The notes: a model not told the origin generated them from the letters alone. A stretch of DNA of 49,768 bases from Nocardioides sp. (GCF_025964975.1 NZ_JAOPXV010000103.1:1-49768), one strand, 5' to 3'; positions 27,284 through 36,789 are shown, numbered from the stretch's first letter. Translations and numbers: made by a program.

Positions 27284-28924
27284 TCAGGCCGAGGCGTTGC
27301 TGAGCCGCTGGGAGCGCGCACTTGCGATTGCGTGCTCGGCGTTCCGCAGGGCCAGCGCGGCAACGGTCCCGGTGGGGTTCACCGCGCCCGAGGTGGGCAT
27401 GACACTGCCGTCCATGACGAACAGATTGGCCACGTCATGTGTGCGTCCGAATCCGTCAACGACGGAACTCGCGGGGTCCTTTCCCATGCGCGCCGTCCCG
27501 AGGAGGTGCCAACCCGTCTCTCGGACGATCGGTGCGATGATCGTGTCGTAGGCGCCGGCCTCCTTCATGGACTCGATCGCCTTCGTGTAATTGAACTCCA
27601 TCAGTCGGTTGGTGTTCTCCGAAGCTCGGTAGTTCAACTTCGGAGCCGGCATGCCATCGGCATCGGTTAGGGACGAGTCCAAGGTGACCGCATTCTCTTC
27701 GCTCGGGAGGTCCTCGGCGATGATGGCCCAGTACGCCGAGTGCCCGAAGCGACGCTTGACCTCGCGATGGAAGTCCGGGCCCCAGGCTCCGGAACCGCCC
27801 CACGGAAACGACCCAGTGGTGTTCAGGGGGCCGCCAGTGCCCATGAGTTGCCACTTGGCCCCGCGAACGAAGTCGTGTTCGGGACGTGTTTCCGCGAACT
27901 CCAAGGAGTACGCCCGTTGCCCGTATGGTCCCTGCCAGCCCTCGAAGAAGTCGTCGAACAACCCGACGACGGTGCTGTACGGGTGCATCATCAGGTTCTT
28001 GCCAACCAAGCCTGAACTGTTGGCAAGCCCTTGGGGGTGGGTCGCTGACGCCGAGTTGAGCAGCAAGCGCGGCGTTCCGACCCCATTCGCTGCGACGATG
28101 ACTGTCCGGGCCGGTTGGAACCGCTCGCTACCCGTGGCACGGTCGATGTACGACACGCCAGTGGCCAGGCCATCGGAACCGGTCTCGATCCTGGTCACGC
28201 GTGCGCGCTGAACTAGCTTGACGCCGAGTTGGATGTTTCGCGGCCAGTGAGTGCGGTCCACCGATGCCTTGGCGCCGTCGAAGCAGCCCCACAAACAACT
28301 CCCCCGGCGCACGCACGGGGTGAGGTTTCCGTGACGGACCGTCGCGATCGAGTTGACGCCCGGCCACCAGTGCCATCCGAGTCGGTCGTGCGCTGCTGCG
28401 AACTTGCGCTCCATCGCTCCGAGGGGAAACGGCGGCAGGGGCGGCTCGTTGCCGTCCGGGTAGGCGGGGTCTCCCGGTGCACCCGAGACCGAAAACTGCT
28501 CTTCCACTCGCTGGTAATAAGGCTCCAGATCGGCATACGTCAGAGGCCAGTCGGCTGCCACCCCATCGACGGTGTGAACACGGAAGTCGGATGGCTTGAG
28601 GCGATGCCACGCCGCGGCGTAGATCACCGAACTGCCGCCTACCCCGTTCCACATCAGCGGCGCGACGTCGGACTCGGTGTCGTTGATCGGGTAGTCCGAC
28701 GGAGCATTCCTGCGGTTGGGGTACCACCCGTAGTGCTGGTCCTTGGTGAGCTCGAACTCCGGCTCGGTGCTGCGTACCAGGGTGTAATCGGGATACTCGC
28801 CCTGCTCCAGGCAAACCACCGAGAAGCCGGCTTCAGCGAACGACTGCGCAGCGACCGCACCGCTAGGCCCGGCGCCGATGATCACGACGTCCGCCGTATC
28901 GATTTTGGGATCGAGAAGGTTCAT
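27284..28924 (-). CDS. GMC family FAD-dependent oxidoreductase
   Basis: VVIIGAGPSGAVAAQSFAEAGFSVVCLEQG; C-terminal GWHLLGTARMGKDPASSVVD...GAVNPTGTVAALALRNAEH. Confidence 0.9.
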   Translation of the reverse strand: MNLLDPKIDTADVVIIGAGPSGAVAAQSFAEAGFSVVCLEQGEYPDYTLVRSTEPEFELTKDQHYGWYPNRRNAPSDYPINDTESDVAPLMWNGVGGSSVIYAAAWHRLKPSDFRVHTVDGVAADWPLTYADLEPYYQRVEEQFSVSGAPGDPAYPDGNEPPLPPFPLGAMERKFAAAHDRLGWHWWPGVNSIATVRHGNLTPCVRRGSCLWGCFDGAKASVDRTHWPRNIQLGVKLVQRARVTRIETGSDGLATGVSYIDRATGSERFQPARTVIVAANGVGTPRLLLNSASATHPQGLANSSGLVGKNLMMHPYSTVVGLFDDFFEGWQGPYGQRAYSLEFAETRPEHDFVRGAKWQLMGTGGPLNTTGSFPWGGSGAWGPDFHREVKRRFGHSAYWAIIAEDLPSEENAVTLDSSLTDADGMPAPKLNYRASENTNRLMEFNYTKAIESMKEAGAYDTIIAPIVRETGWHLLGTARMGKDPASSVVDGFGRTHDVANLFVMDGSVMPTSGAVNPTGTVAALALRNAEHAIASARSQRLSNASA

Positions 28925-28967
28925 GAAAGTTCCTGTCCGTGCTGAGTGCCGGGATGTGCAGACGAAA

Positions 28968-30458
28968 TCAGAGGGCGTTCCAGACGACCTTGGGCGTCGT
29001 CAGGTGTCCGAGCGACTCCTTGCCACGCTCACGACCGAAACCAGAGGCCTTCACGCCGCCCCACGGCACCGCGATGTCGTACTGGTGGAAGCAATTGACC
29101 CAAACGGTCCCTGCTTCGAGCGCATGAGCAAAGCGAGTGGCGGTTCGGCCGTTCTCAGACCAGACTGCGGACGCGAGGCCGTAGGCGCCACCGTTGGCGA
29201 GTTCCACGGCGTCGTCGAACGTGGAGAATCTTTCAACAGCCAGGACCGGCCCGAATATCTCCTCGGTGATCACCCGGGAGTCCCTTGGAAGATCTGCCAC
29301 GATCGTTGGCGCTGCGAAGTAGCCGTCCGTAGGCAGGTCGCCGCTACTCGTGAGCACGCGGCCATCCTCATGCCCGTAACCGACATACTCCTGGACCTTC
29401 TGCAACTGCGCGGCCGAGACCACAGGCCCCATCTCGGTCCCGTCGTCGAATGCGCGCCCGACCCGCATCCCGTCCGCCTTTGCGGCCAGCGCCGTCACGA
29501 CTTCGTCATAGATGTCGTCCTGGACGAGCAACCGGCTACCGGCACTGCAGACTTGGCCCGCATTGAGGTAGATACCTGAGACCGCTGACTCGATTGCTGC
29601 TTCGACATCACAGTCCGCAAACAGCACGTTCGGGCTCTTCCCGCCCAGCTCGAGACTGATGGGCTTCAAGAGCGAACCCGCGGTCGCCGCTAGCTTCCTG
29701 CCTACCGACGTCGATCCGGTGAACCCGACCGCGTCGATCCCCGGGTGCTCTACCAGTCGCTGACCCGCATCGTGACCGTAGCCCGGCAGTATGCTGACGA
29801 CGCCTTCTGGAAGATCGGCCTCGGCGACAAGTCTGGCCAGGTACATAGCCGAAAGCGGTGTGACCTCAGCCGGTTTGAGAATGACGGGGGTGCCCGCCGC
29901 CATGCCCATCGCGATCCGCCCAGCGGCGTCGAAGATCGGGAAGTTCCACGGAATGATCTGCGTCGTCACACCAACCGGCTCAAGACGTGTGTAGACGTGC
30001 ATGTCTGGCCCGCCGGAGGGAATGGTGTCGCCGAACAGTTTCGTAGGCCAACCCGAGTAATAGTCGAACGTGTCGATGGCCAGCGGCACGTCCACAGCGC
30101 GGCTCATCGCGATGGGCTTGCCGGTATCAAGCGCCTCCAACAACGCGAGCTGTTCGCGGTCGCGATCCAGCAGCGCCGCGATTCTGCGCATAGCCGCCTC
30201 GCGGTCCTTCGCATTCAGGCGCCCCCAGCCGTTCTTCACGGCGGCCCGAGCGGCTGTGACCGCCGCGTCGACATCGCTCAAAGCTGCACGCGGCACCGAA
30301 GCAACCTCCTCCCCCGTGCTCGGGTCGAACACTGGAAGGGTTGCGCCCTCGATGCTGTCGACGAGTCGCCCGCCTACCAGGAGCTGAAGACCGTCCCCCG
30401 CGAGTTCGATCGCTGTTGCACGCAGGTCGGCAGAAGTGCTTGTCTCAGTCATGGTCAT
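28968..30458 (-). CDS. aldehyde dehydrogenase family protein
   Basis: GFTGSTSVGRKL, LELGGKSPNVLFADCD, NAGQVCSAGSRLL, EEIFGPVLAV. Confidence 0.92.
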   Translation of the reverse strand: MTMTETSTSADLRATAIELAGDGLQLLVGGRLVDSIEGATLPVFDPSTGEEVASVPRAALSDVDAAVTAARAAVKNGWGRLNAKDREAAMRRIAALLDRDREQLALLEALDTGKPIAMSRAVDVPLAIDTFDYYSGWPTKLFGDTIPSGGPDMHVYTRLEPVGVTTQIIPWNFPIFDAAGRIAMGMAAGTPVILKPAEVTPLSAMYLARLVAEADLPEGVVSILPGYGHDAGQRLVEHPGIDAVGFTGSTSVGRKLAATAGSLLKPISLELGGKSPNVLFADCDVEAAIESAVSGIYLNAGQVCSAGSRLLVQDDIYDEVVTALAAKADGMRVGRAFDDGTEMGPVVSAAQLQKVQEYVGYGHEDGRVLTSSGDLPTDGYFAAPTIVADLPRDSRVITEEIFGPVLAVERFSTFDDAVELANGGAYGLASAVWSENGRTATRFAHALEAGTVWVNCFHQYDIAVPWGGVKASGFGRERGKESLGHLTTPKVVWNAL

Positions 30459-30561
30459 CTGTCCTCCGGGTCGAAGGCCGCTTGATCACGGCCTGATGGG
30501 TTAGGTACATGGGTGGACGCTGTCGCGACGACGGACCTCGCTCTCGGGACCGTGGAACCAC

Positions 30562-30573
30562 TGCATTCATGCA
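30562..30573. promoter_or_regulatory. possible weak GntR-type site upstream of aldehyde dehydrogenase
   Basis: TGCATTCATGCA, imperfect relative of the TGCATGCA core. Confidence 0.25.
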
Positions 30574-30618
30574 ATTCCGTGGCGTGTCAATCGCACTCAA
30601 CGGCTGGGTGACGCGGCA

Positions 30619-31677
30619 TTAACTCGCCGGCACAGCCTGGCCCTCTGAGGTGACACTCGCTCCTACCCCAGGAGGATCGGAGTGCGGGCCGCCGGTGCTC
30701 GCACTCTCCGATGCCCGGCCCTCGAGAATGCGCTTCTTCCGCCGAGCGCTGAGACTAGCCACGAGAACCGCGGTCAGAAGCACCGCTCCATTGAAGATGG
30801 GGTCTACGTAACTCTGGGCCCCCAGCATGAAAAGTCCCGTCGTTCCGACCGCCAGCAAGTAGACCGCGACAAAGGTCCCCCACACGTTGTACAGACCGGG
30901 GCGAAACGACGTAGCGCCGAGGAACGCGGCGGCGAAAGCCGGCAAGAGGAAGGACTGCGCCGAGGTGGGGTGCCCCGCGCCGAGTCGTGCAACTTGGACG
31001 AAGCCGGCAAGCGCAGCCATCGAGCTCGACACCATGAAGGAGAACATGATGTAGCGCGCGACGGGGATGCCGACCAGGCGAGCCGCCTCTGGACTGCCCC
31101 CTACGGCGTACAGACGCCGGCCTACGGGCCGGTAGGCCAGGACAAACCAAATGATCACAGCAGCACCTAGGGCGTACAGAAACGGCAACGGGATGAACCC
31201 CGCGAGTCGCGTCTGCCCGATGTTGAGGACTGCGGGGGGGATCCCTTGGAAGATGATCTCGCCACCGGAGTACATGAGGACCAGTCCTGAGACGACCGTC
31301 CCGGTCCCAAGGCTGACAATCAGCGAATTCAGCCCCATGTAGCCCACGAGAAAGCCCATGAACAGGCCGATCCCTGCCCCGACAAGAATCACTGTCACGA
31401 GCACCACCGGCCATGGCATCTCGTTGCGCGACATGAGTCCAGCAGTCAGCATCACGGACAGGCTAGCCACGAACCCCGGGGACAGGTCGAAGTGCCCAAC
31501 GATGAGCGGCACCATGATGCCCAAGGCGATCAATGACAGCACGGCGCTGTCGCTGAGTATTGATCCTGCGTTCTTGGTGGTCGCAAAGCTCTCCGGGCGG
31601 AGGGCGGCAAAGACCACGACTAGGACGATGAGGCCCCACACGAGGCCGTACTTGCCGATCGAAACGGGAAACTTCAT
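30619..31677 (-). CDS. sugar ABC transporter permease (ribose type)
   Basis: Multi-TM, LGTGTVVSGLVLMYSGG, VGGSPEAARLVGIPV. Confidence 0.9.
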   Translation of the reverse strand: MKFPVSIGKYGLVWGLIVLVVVFAALRPESFATTKNAGSILSDSAVLSLIALGIMVPLIVGHFDLSPGFVASLSVMLTAGLMSRNEMPWPVVLVTVILVGAGIGLFMGFLVGYMGLNSLIVSLGTGTVVSGLVLMYSGGEIIFQGIPPAVLNIGQTRLAGFIPLPFLYALGAAVIIWFVLAYRPVGRRLYAVGGSPEAARLVGIPVARYIMFSFMVSSSMAALAGFVQVARLGAGHPTSAQSFLLPAFAAAFLGATSFRPGLYNVWGTFVAVYLLAVGTTGLFMLGAQSYVDPIFNGAVLLTAVLVASLSARRKKRILEGRASESASTGGPHSDPPGVGASVTSEGQAVPAS

Positions 31678-33239
31678 GACGCCTGCATCCTTCCGGTGCC
31701 GTACACGGCGCGGTTGACGTTGTCGGTGGTCAGCTGTTGGCCCGCAAGCTCGTTCACGACGTGTCCACGGCTCATCACAACCACTCGGTCACAGTGCTCG
31801 ACCAGGATCTCGACATCCGAGTCCATCACCAGCACCGCCAGGCCCCTGAGGCGCGCAGCAGCCCGGATCTGGCTGAGTATCTCCGCTCGGGCTCCGACAT
31901 CAATGCCTTGAGTCGGCTCGTCGAGGATGAGAAACCTGAGGTCACGTCGCATCCACTTGCCGATGGCGACCTTCTGCTGGTTGCCGCCAGACAGGGTGGA
32001 CATTGAGGCGTCTATGCCGTCCGACTTGACCAGGTGGCTGGCGACGACTTCGCGTGCTGCCGACCGTTCCAAAGCGCGGGAGACGCCGTAGCCAACCCGC
32101 AGACTGCGCAAGTCGGCAATGACCGCGTTGTCGGCCACGCTCAGCTCGAGGAAAAGCCCGTCCTTACGATCCTGAGGCACGTAACCGAACCCGCGCCCGA
32201 CGTTGGCCCGGGCTCGCGAGCGGGTGACATCCACTCCATCGACCTCGATGGTCCCCTCCCGCACGTCCTGGAGCCCGAAAAGAAGGCGGCCCAGTTCAGA
32301 TCGTCCGGAGCCCACCAGACCTGCGACACCGAGCACCTCACCGCGCCGTATTTGCAGGTCGACGCGACGCACCTTCTGACCTGTCAGGCCGCGGACGTCC
32401 ACGCATACATCGGTCGAACCCAGCGCCGCGGTCCGTTCGACCGCAGCCGCCGCAGCTTCCCCGACGACCAGCGATGTCAACGAGTCGTGGTCAAGCTCGT
32501 CGGCCTCCCCATGGTGGACCACCACTCCGTCCCGCAGCACAGTGACCTCATCGGCAAGCTCCTCCACCTCCTCCAAACGGTGGGAGATGAACAGGATTGC
32601 TGTACCACGCCGCCGAAGTTTGGTCAGTTGGGACACCAACCGCCGCGCCGCCTCGGCCGGCAGTCGAGCCGTCGGCTCGTCCAGCACAAGCACACCGCCC
32701 GTCGAAGGCAGAATGGCAAGAGCGCGAGCCACTGCTACCAGCGTCTGCTCCACCGGCCCCAGCTCGCCTACGGCCTGCGAAGGCTTACAGTCGACTGACA
32801 GCTCCGCCAACGCCTCCGTGGCCCGCCGACGCTCCGCGCGCCAATCGATGGCGCCGGCCCTGGTGGTGAACCCCGTAACAAGGCCCAGATTCTCTGCCAC
32901 CGTCAACGTAGGAACCAGCCCAAGATCTTGGTGAACGAACGCTATCTGCTGCCCCGCGTCAGCCGAAGTGTCGGCCCACTGCACCTCACCTGCGCTGGGA
33001 ACGTGATACCCCGCCAGGACCTTCACCAAGGTGGACTTACCGCAACCATTCTTGCCTAGCAGGGCGTGTACGCGGCTCGGCCGAAGGACCAGGTCGACCT
33101 CCCGCAGAGCGGACGTCGCCCCGAACACCATCGAAACGTTTGCGGCCCGAACCACCCAGCCCGCCTCGGGGGTCGACGGAGCCGCCGACGTGCTATGTGC
33201 CCCCGCCTCGTGAGTGAACTCGCTCACGAAAGACCCCAA
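31674..33239 (-). CDS. sugar ABC transporter ATP-binding protein (double ABC, RbsA type)
   Basis: Walker A LLGKNGCGKSTL, Walker B VLVLDEPTARL; second domain LSGGNQQKVAIGKWMRRDLRFLILDEPTQGIDVG. Confidence 0.92.
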   Translation of the reverse strand: MGSFVSEFTHEAGAHSTSAAPSTPEAGWVVRAANVSMVFGATSALREVDLVLRPSRVHALLGKNGCGKSTLVKVLAGYHVPSAGEVQWADTSADAGQQIAFVHQDLGLVPTLTVAENLGLVTGFTTRAGAIDWRAERRRATEALAELSVDCKPSQAVGELGPVEQTLVAVARALAILPSTGGVLVLDEPTARLPAEAARRLVSQLTKLRRRGTAILFISHRLEEVEELADEVTVLRDGVVVHHGEADELDHDSLTSLVVGEAAAAAVERTAALGSTDVCVDVRGLTGQKVRRVDLQIRRGEVLGVAGLVGSGRSELGRLLFGLQDVREGTIEVDGVDVTRSRARANVGRGFGYVPQDRKDGLFLELSVADNAVIADLRSLRVGYGVSRALERSAAREVVASHLVKSDGIDASMSTLSGGNQQKVAIGKWMRRDLRFLILDEPTQGIDVGARAEILSQIRAAARLRGLAVLVMDSDVEILVEHCDRVVVMSRGHVVNELAGQQLTTDNVNRAVYGTGRMQAS

Positions 33240-34405
33240 AGCTTCGCGTACTCAGACCGGAAGTCGATGTCACCCTGCCAGCCACTCTTCAACTCCTCGT
33301 CGGAAAGGGTGTCAATATTGGAGGCGTCGAACATTTTGGTCGGGATCTTCTGGTCCACGGCTTCTTCGCCTTGAAGCATGCGGTTCAGGTTGTCCACAAC
33401 GGCATACCCTTCCCAATCACGCGGGTCAGCGGCGCAGACGACCTGAATCTTGTTCTCCTGGATGAGTTGCAGGTTCTCGCCATTACAGTCGAACCCCGCC
33501 CCACGAACATCAGCTGTTGTGGTGCCAGACGCTGTGAGTGCGCGCGACACCCGGCTCATGCAGGCATCGAAGCACCAAACCCAGTTGATGTCGGGATTGG
33601 CCTGCAGCGCTGCCGTGGCGAGCTCGGCGGGCTGAGTGTCCAGATTTGCAAGAGACCAATCCTTCTTCTCCATGTTGCAGTCCGGGCAAAGTGACGGATC
33701 TCCCAGAACCTCTTCAGAGCCCTTCAGTTGGCCGCCGTAAGCAATGAGGAGATCAGTGTTGTTGAGCATCAACGCGTCTACGGATCCATTCGACTTCCAG
33801 ATCATGTAGTTGGCGAGCTGCTCGCCGTATCCAACCCAGTCATGCGATACGTCCGGGATCGAGTCAGGAGTGTTACGGAGGGCGCCGAGGGTGATCACGG
33901 GGATGTCCGCTGCCAACGCGCGCTGGAGCGACTCAGACACGGTGGTGGTGTCGACGAAGACCAGCGCGATCGCGTCGAAATCCGCGTCCACCGCCGCGTT
34001 GATGGCCTTGTTTTGCTCGGTTGGATCTCCCTTACCGTCGAAGACCGTGGCCGTCCAGCCGATGGCCTTACTGGCCTCCTGAATTGCAGCAGTCGGGCGG
34101 GCGGCTCCCTCCGAAGCCTGGCAGCACGAAACAACGGCTACCCGCTGGCCCGCCTGCGGCGCCGGAGCTGAGGCCGGTCCCTGCCATGTGGCCTCGGACG
34201 TCATCAAACCTTCGGCCACCTCTTTAGCCGCGGCAGCCTCGGGTACCAATTCAGAATCTGAGACCTCGCTGTCGGACCCCGCGGACTGCTCGGTAGCAGT
34301 GGTGCAGCCTGACCCCACCAAGACAACGACCAATAGGGCAGCGAACAGGGATACGACGCGGAGGCGTGCAGGCCTCATCGCGATCCGCCGGGTGACCTTC
34401 TTCAT
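33224..34405 (-). CDS. sugar ABC transporter substrate-binding lipoprotein
   Basis: Lipobox VLVGSGC, periplasmic-binding-protein fold signature AAVDADFDAIALVFVDTTTVSESLQRALAADIPVITLG. Confidence 0.9.
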   Translation of the reverse strand: MKKVTRRIAMRPARLRVVSLFAALLVVVLVGSGCTTATEQSAGSDSEVSDSELVPEAAAAKEVAEGLMTSEATWQGPASAPAPQAGQRVAVVSCCQASEGAARPTAAIQEASKAIGWTATVFDGKGDPTEQNKAINAAVDADFDAIALVFVDTTTVSESLQRALAADIPVITLGALRNTPDSIPDVSHDWVGYGEQLANYMIWKSNGSVDALMLNNTDLLIAYGGQLKGSEEVLGDPSLCPDCNMEKKDWSLANLDTQPAELATAALQANPDINWVWCFDACMSRVSRALTASGTTTADVRGAGFDCNGENLQLIQENKIQVVCAADPRDWEGYAVVDNLNRMLQGEEAVDQKIPTKMFDASNIDTLSDEELKSGWQGDIDFRSEYAKLWGLS

Positions 34406-34441
34406 GACCTACTCCTCAAATTGCCTAACGGGATTGCCTGA

Positions 34442-34454
34442 ATCCTGCATGCAG
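34442..34454. promoter_or_regulatory. candidate GntR operator upstream of the transporter operon
   Basis: ATCCTGCATGCAG, exact 13-nt match to the 24173-24192 palindrome, 37 bp before the substrate-binding gene ATG. Confidence 0.6.
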
Positions 34455-34601
34455 CACGCAGGAGTGTCAAGCGTCACATCTGCGCGCCCCCAGAGCCGGC
34501 CGACGGAGCAGAGCCGCCTCCCAGCGCCTCCGGTCGCTACTGAGCGCGGAGGACCCGACGCGATGGGAGGCGTTTAAGTCGCAGTACGGGAGTGTTTGGC
34601 C

Positions 34602-35060
34602 ATGATGCTGAAGCTGCAGTTTCTTGGCATTTTGAGAGCCCTTCCCATCACGGTGCAGGCGGGACCCCGTCTTGGCGTCGGTTGGCGCTTAGGCGGCCGA
34701 TTGCGAAGCCCGCAACGGACATGCCCCAGGTGCGGCGCAATCATCCACGAGGTGTGGCCACGTCCCGCGGGAAGACCGCGTCGCTGGTGCTCTCCGCAGC
34801 GCCGGCGGGCGGCGTCGGAGGAGGGACGAGCCTCCGCGAGCGGCGCAATTGGGATCGAGTACGTCCGGGTGGAGGCGGACCTCGACGACTGCGTGCGCGC
34901 CGTGCTCGAGTCGCCCGGGGCTTGTCGGCGCATCATCCGGGATATCCGTGAGGGTGCGACGAACGGGCGGCTGTCAGACGCGCGGTGGAGCAGCGTCGAG
35001 GCGGAGCTCCAACGGGTACGCCCGGCGCAGCGCGCGCGGTTGCGATGGGGCGCTCAATGA
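34602..35060 (+). CDS. zinc-finger-like hypothetical protein of integrative element backbone, possibly decayed
   Basis: TCPRCGAIIHEVWPRPAGRPRRWCSPQRRRAASEEGRASASGAIGIEYVRVEADLDDCVRAVLESPGACRRI. Confidence 0.45.
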   Translation: MMLKLQFLGILRALPITVQAGPRLGVGWRLGGRLRSPQRTCPRCGAIIHEVWPRPAGRPRRWCSPQRRRAASEEGRASASGAIGIEYVRVEADLDDCVRAVLESPGACRRIIRDIREGATNGRLSDARWSSVEAELQRVRPAQRARLRWGAQ

Positions 35061-35380
35061 CTCAGAGCGATCGACAATGGGTACGACGCGATGCAGCTGA
35101 AGGCGGCACACCGGATCGCGCACGTCGAGAACTGGCACGGGAACGGGAGCGCCAATTCGAACTCGTCGTCGCCGAGGTCCTCAACGTCCCTTCGCATCGA
35201 GACGTCCTGGTCGCCGGTTTGGAGCTACGTGCCGGCCGCTGCCTGCCTGAGATCCATGACGTCGGGTGCCGGGTGCCGTACGCACCGCCGCTGCCTGCGA
35301 ACTCAGCGTCCGCGAGGCCACCCGGCTGCGCCAGCTGGCCAACGACGACCAACCGGATGACTCAAATAATCGCAACTGAT
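35057..35380 (+). pseudogene. small element gene with frame disruption
   Basis: MTQSDRQWVRRDAAEGGTPDRARRELARERERQFELVVAEVLNV continues sensibly only in another frame (LSVREATRLRQLANDDQPDDSNNRN*). Confidence 0.5.
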
Positions 35381-35577
35381 CGGTCGCGATCGAAGACAGC
35401 GGCCATGGACGGGGTGCGTCACTCAAAGGCGGCCGCCCAATGAGGGACGCCGGAGTACGAGATGAGATCTGCGTCAGTGACCGATGTCAACCGTCGGTAG
35501 TGCAATGCGACCAGTAACAGGCCTCGGCCACCGTCGGCGGGCGCAGCTACCGTGGTGCGCCTCGGAGAGGAATGACA

Positions 35578-36723
35578 TGGCTTCCACCGGACCACCACCG
35601 GGAACGCTGATGGCTGAGGGCGTCACCCGTCGTGGCGACTCCTGGCGGGCTCGCTACCGCCATCCTGGGACGGGTCGCCAGCACCAGCGGACCTTCGACA
35701 AGCAGGTCGACGCCGTGCGGTGGCGCCGGCAGCAGCTCGATGCTCTGGACCGGGGGCGCTGGGTGGACCCCGAAGCGGGCAAGGTGTCGTTCCTGAGCTA
35801 CTTCGAGGCGTGGGGACGAGACCAGCTCTGAACCGACGGGACCCGCAAAGCGATGTCGCTCGTCGCCCGGTCGACCACTTTGCTGACGTTGACCTGCGCC
35901 TGATCCGTCCCAGCCACGTCGAGACGTGGGTGAAGTCCCTGACCATGGCGACCGCCACCCGGCCGCGTCTGCTCGCGCCGGGCACGATCAAGACCCGATT
36001 CGTCAACGTGCGCTCCGTGTTCCGAGCGGCCGTGCGCGACGGCATGATCGCGGTCGACCCGACCCTCCAGGTCCGGTTGCCGCGGCTTCGCCGTCGGGAG
36101 GCACCATGACGATCCCGACGCCCGAGGTCGTCCGCAGCATCCTCGAGGCATCAGAGCCGCGGTGTCGCGCGTTCGTGGGGCTCTGCGCCTTCGCCGGTCT
36201 GCGACTCGGCGAGACCGCGGCCTTGCAGGTCGGCGACATCGACTTCCTGCGTCGCCAGGTGCACGTGCGCAGACAGGTCCAGCGTCTCGACGGCACGGTC
36301 GAGATCAGGTTGCCGAAGTACAACTCCGAGCGCACGGTCCACGTCCCTGACGCGTTGCTCCAGATGCTCTCGGAGCACGCGGCACTGGGCCTGGCCTACG
36401 ACTGGCTCTTCGCCGAGGTCGAAGACCTGCCGCCGCACCAGAACACCGTCGGTCACCGGTGGCGCACCACGCTCCGTAGGGCTGGCGTCGAGGACGTGCG
36501 CCTGCACGATCCGCGGCACTTCTACGCTTCCGGGCTGATCGCCTCGGGCTGCGACGTGGTAGCCGTCCAGCGCGCTCTGGGTCACACGAAGTCGACGACA
36601 GCGCTCACCACCTACGCCCCCCTGTGGCCCACCGCTGAAGACCGCGTACGGGACGCAGCCGCGCACCCGTTCGCCGAAGTCGCTGGCTCTGGTGAGGGCA
36701 CAGTGACGGCAGGACGGGCCTAG
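35578..36723 (+). pseudogene. tyrosine recombinase/integrase, disrupted
   Basis: N-terminal SAM-like part ends at an in-frame TGA (DQL*TDGTRKAM, 35829); core continues in two other frames (FADVDLRLIRPSHVETWVKSL ... MTIPTPEVVRSILEASEPRCRAFVGLCAFAGLRLGETAAL...HDPRHFYASGLIASGCDVVAVQRALGHTKSTTALTTYAP). Confidence 0.85.
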
Positions 36724-36766
36724 GCGGCCCCAAAACACGGTCTGACCTGCACAAACAGAGTGTGCG

Positions 36767-36789
36767 CTCAAACGTTGAAGCGGAACTCC
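36767..36789. repeat. proximal copy of the ychF 3'-end repeat (candidate att site)
   Basis: CTCAAACGTTGAAGCGGAACTCC; see 20530-20552. Confidence 0.55.

Noticed and set aside
36749-36766. Short hairpin TGCACA...TGTGCG downstream of ychF
   Set aside because: Only about 5 bp with a 7-nt loop; too weak to call a terminator.
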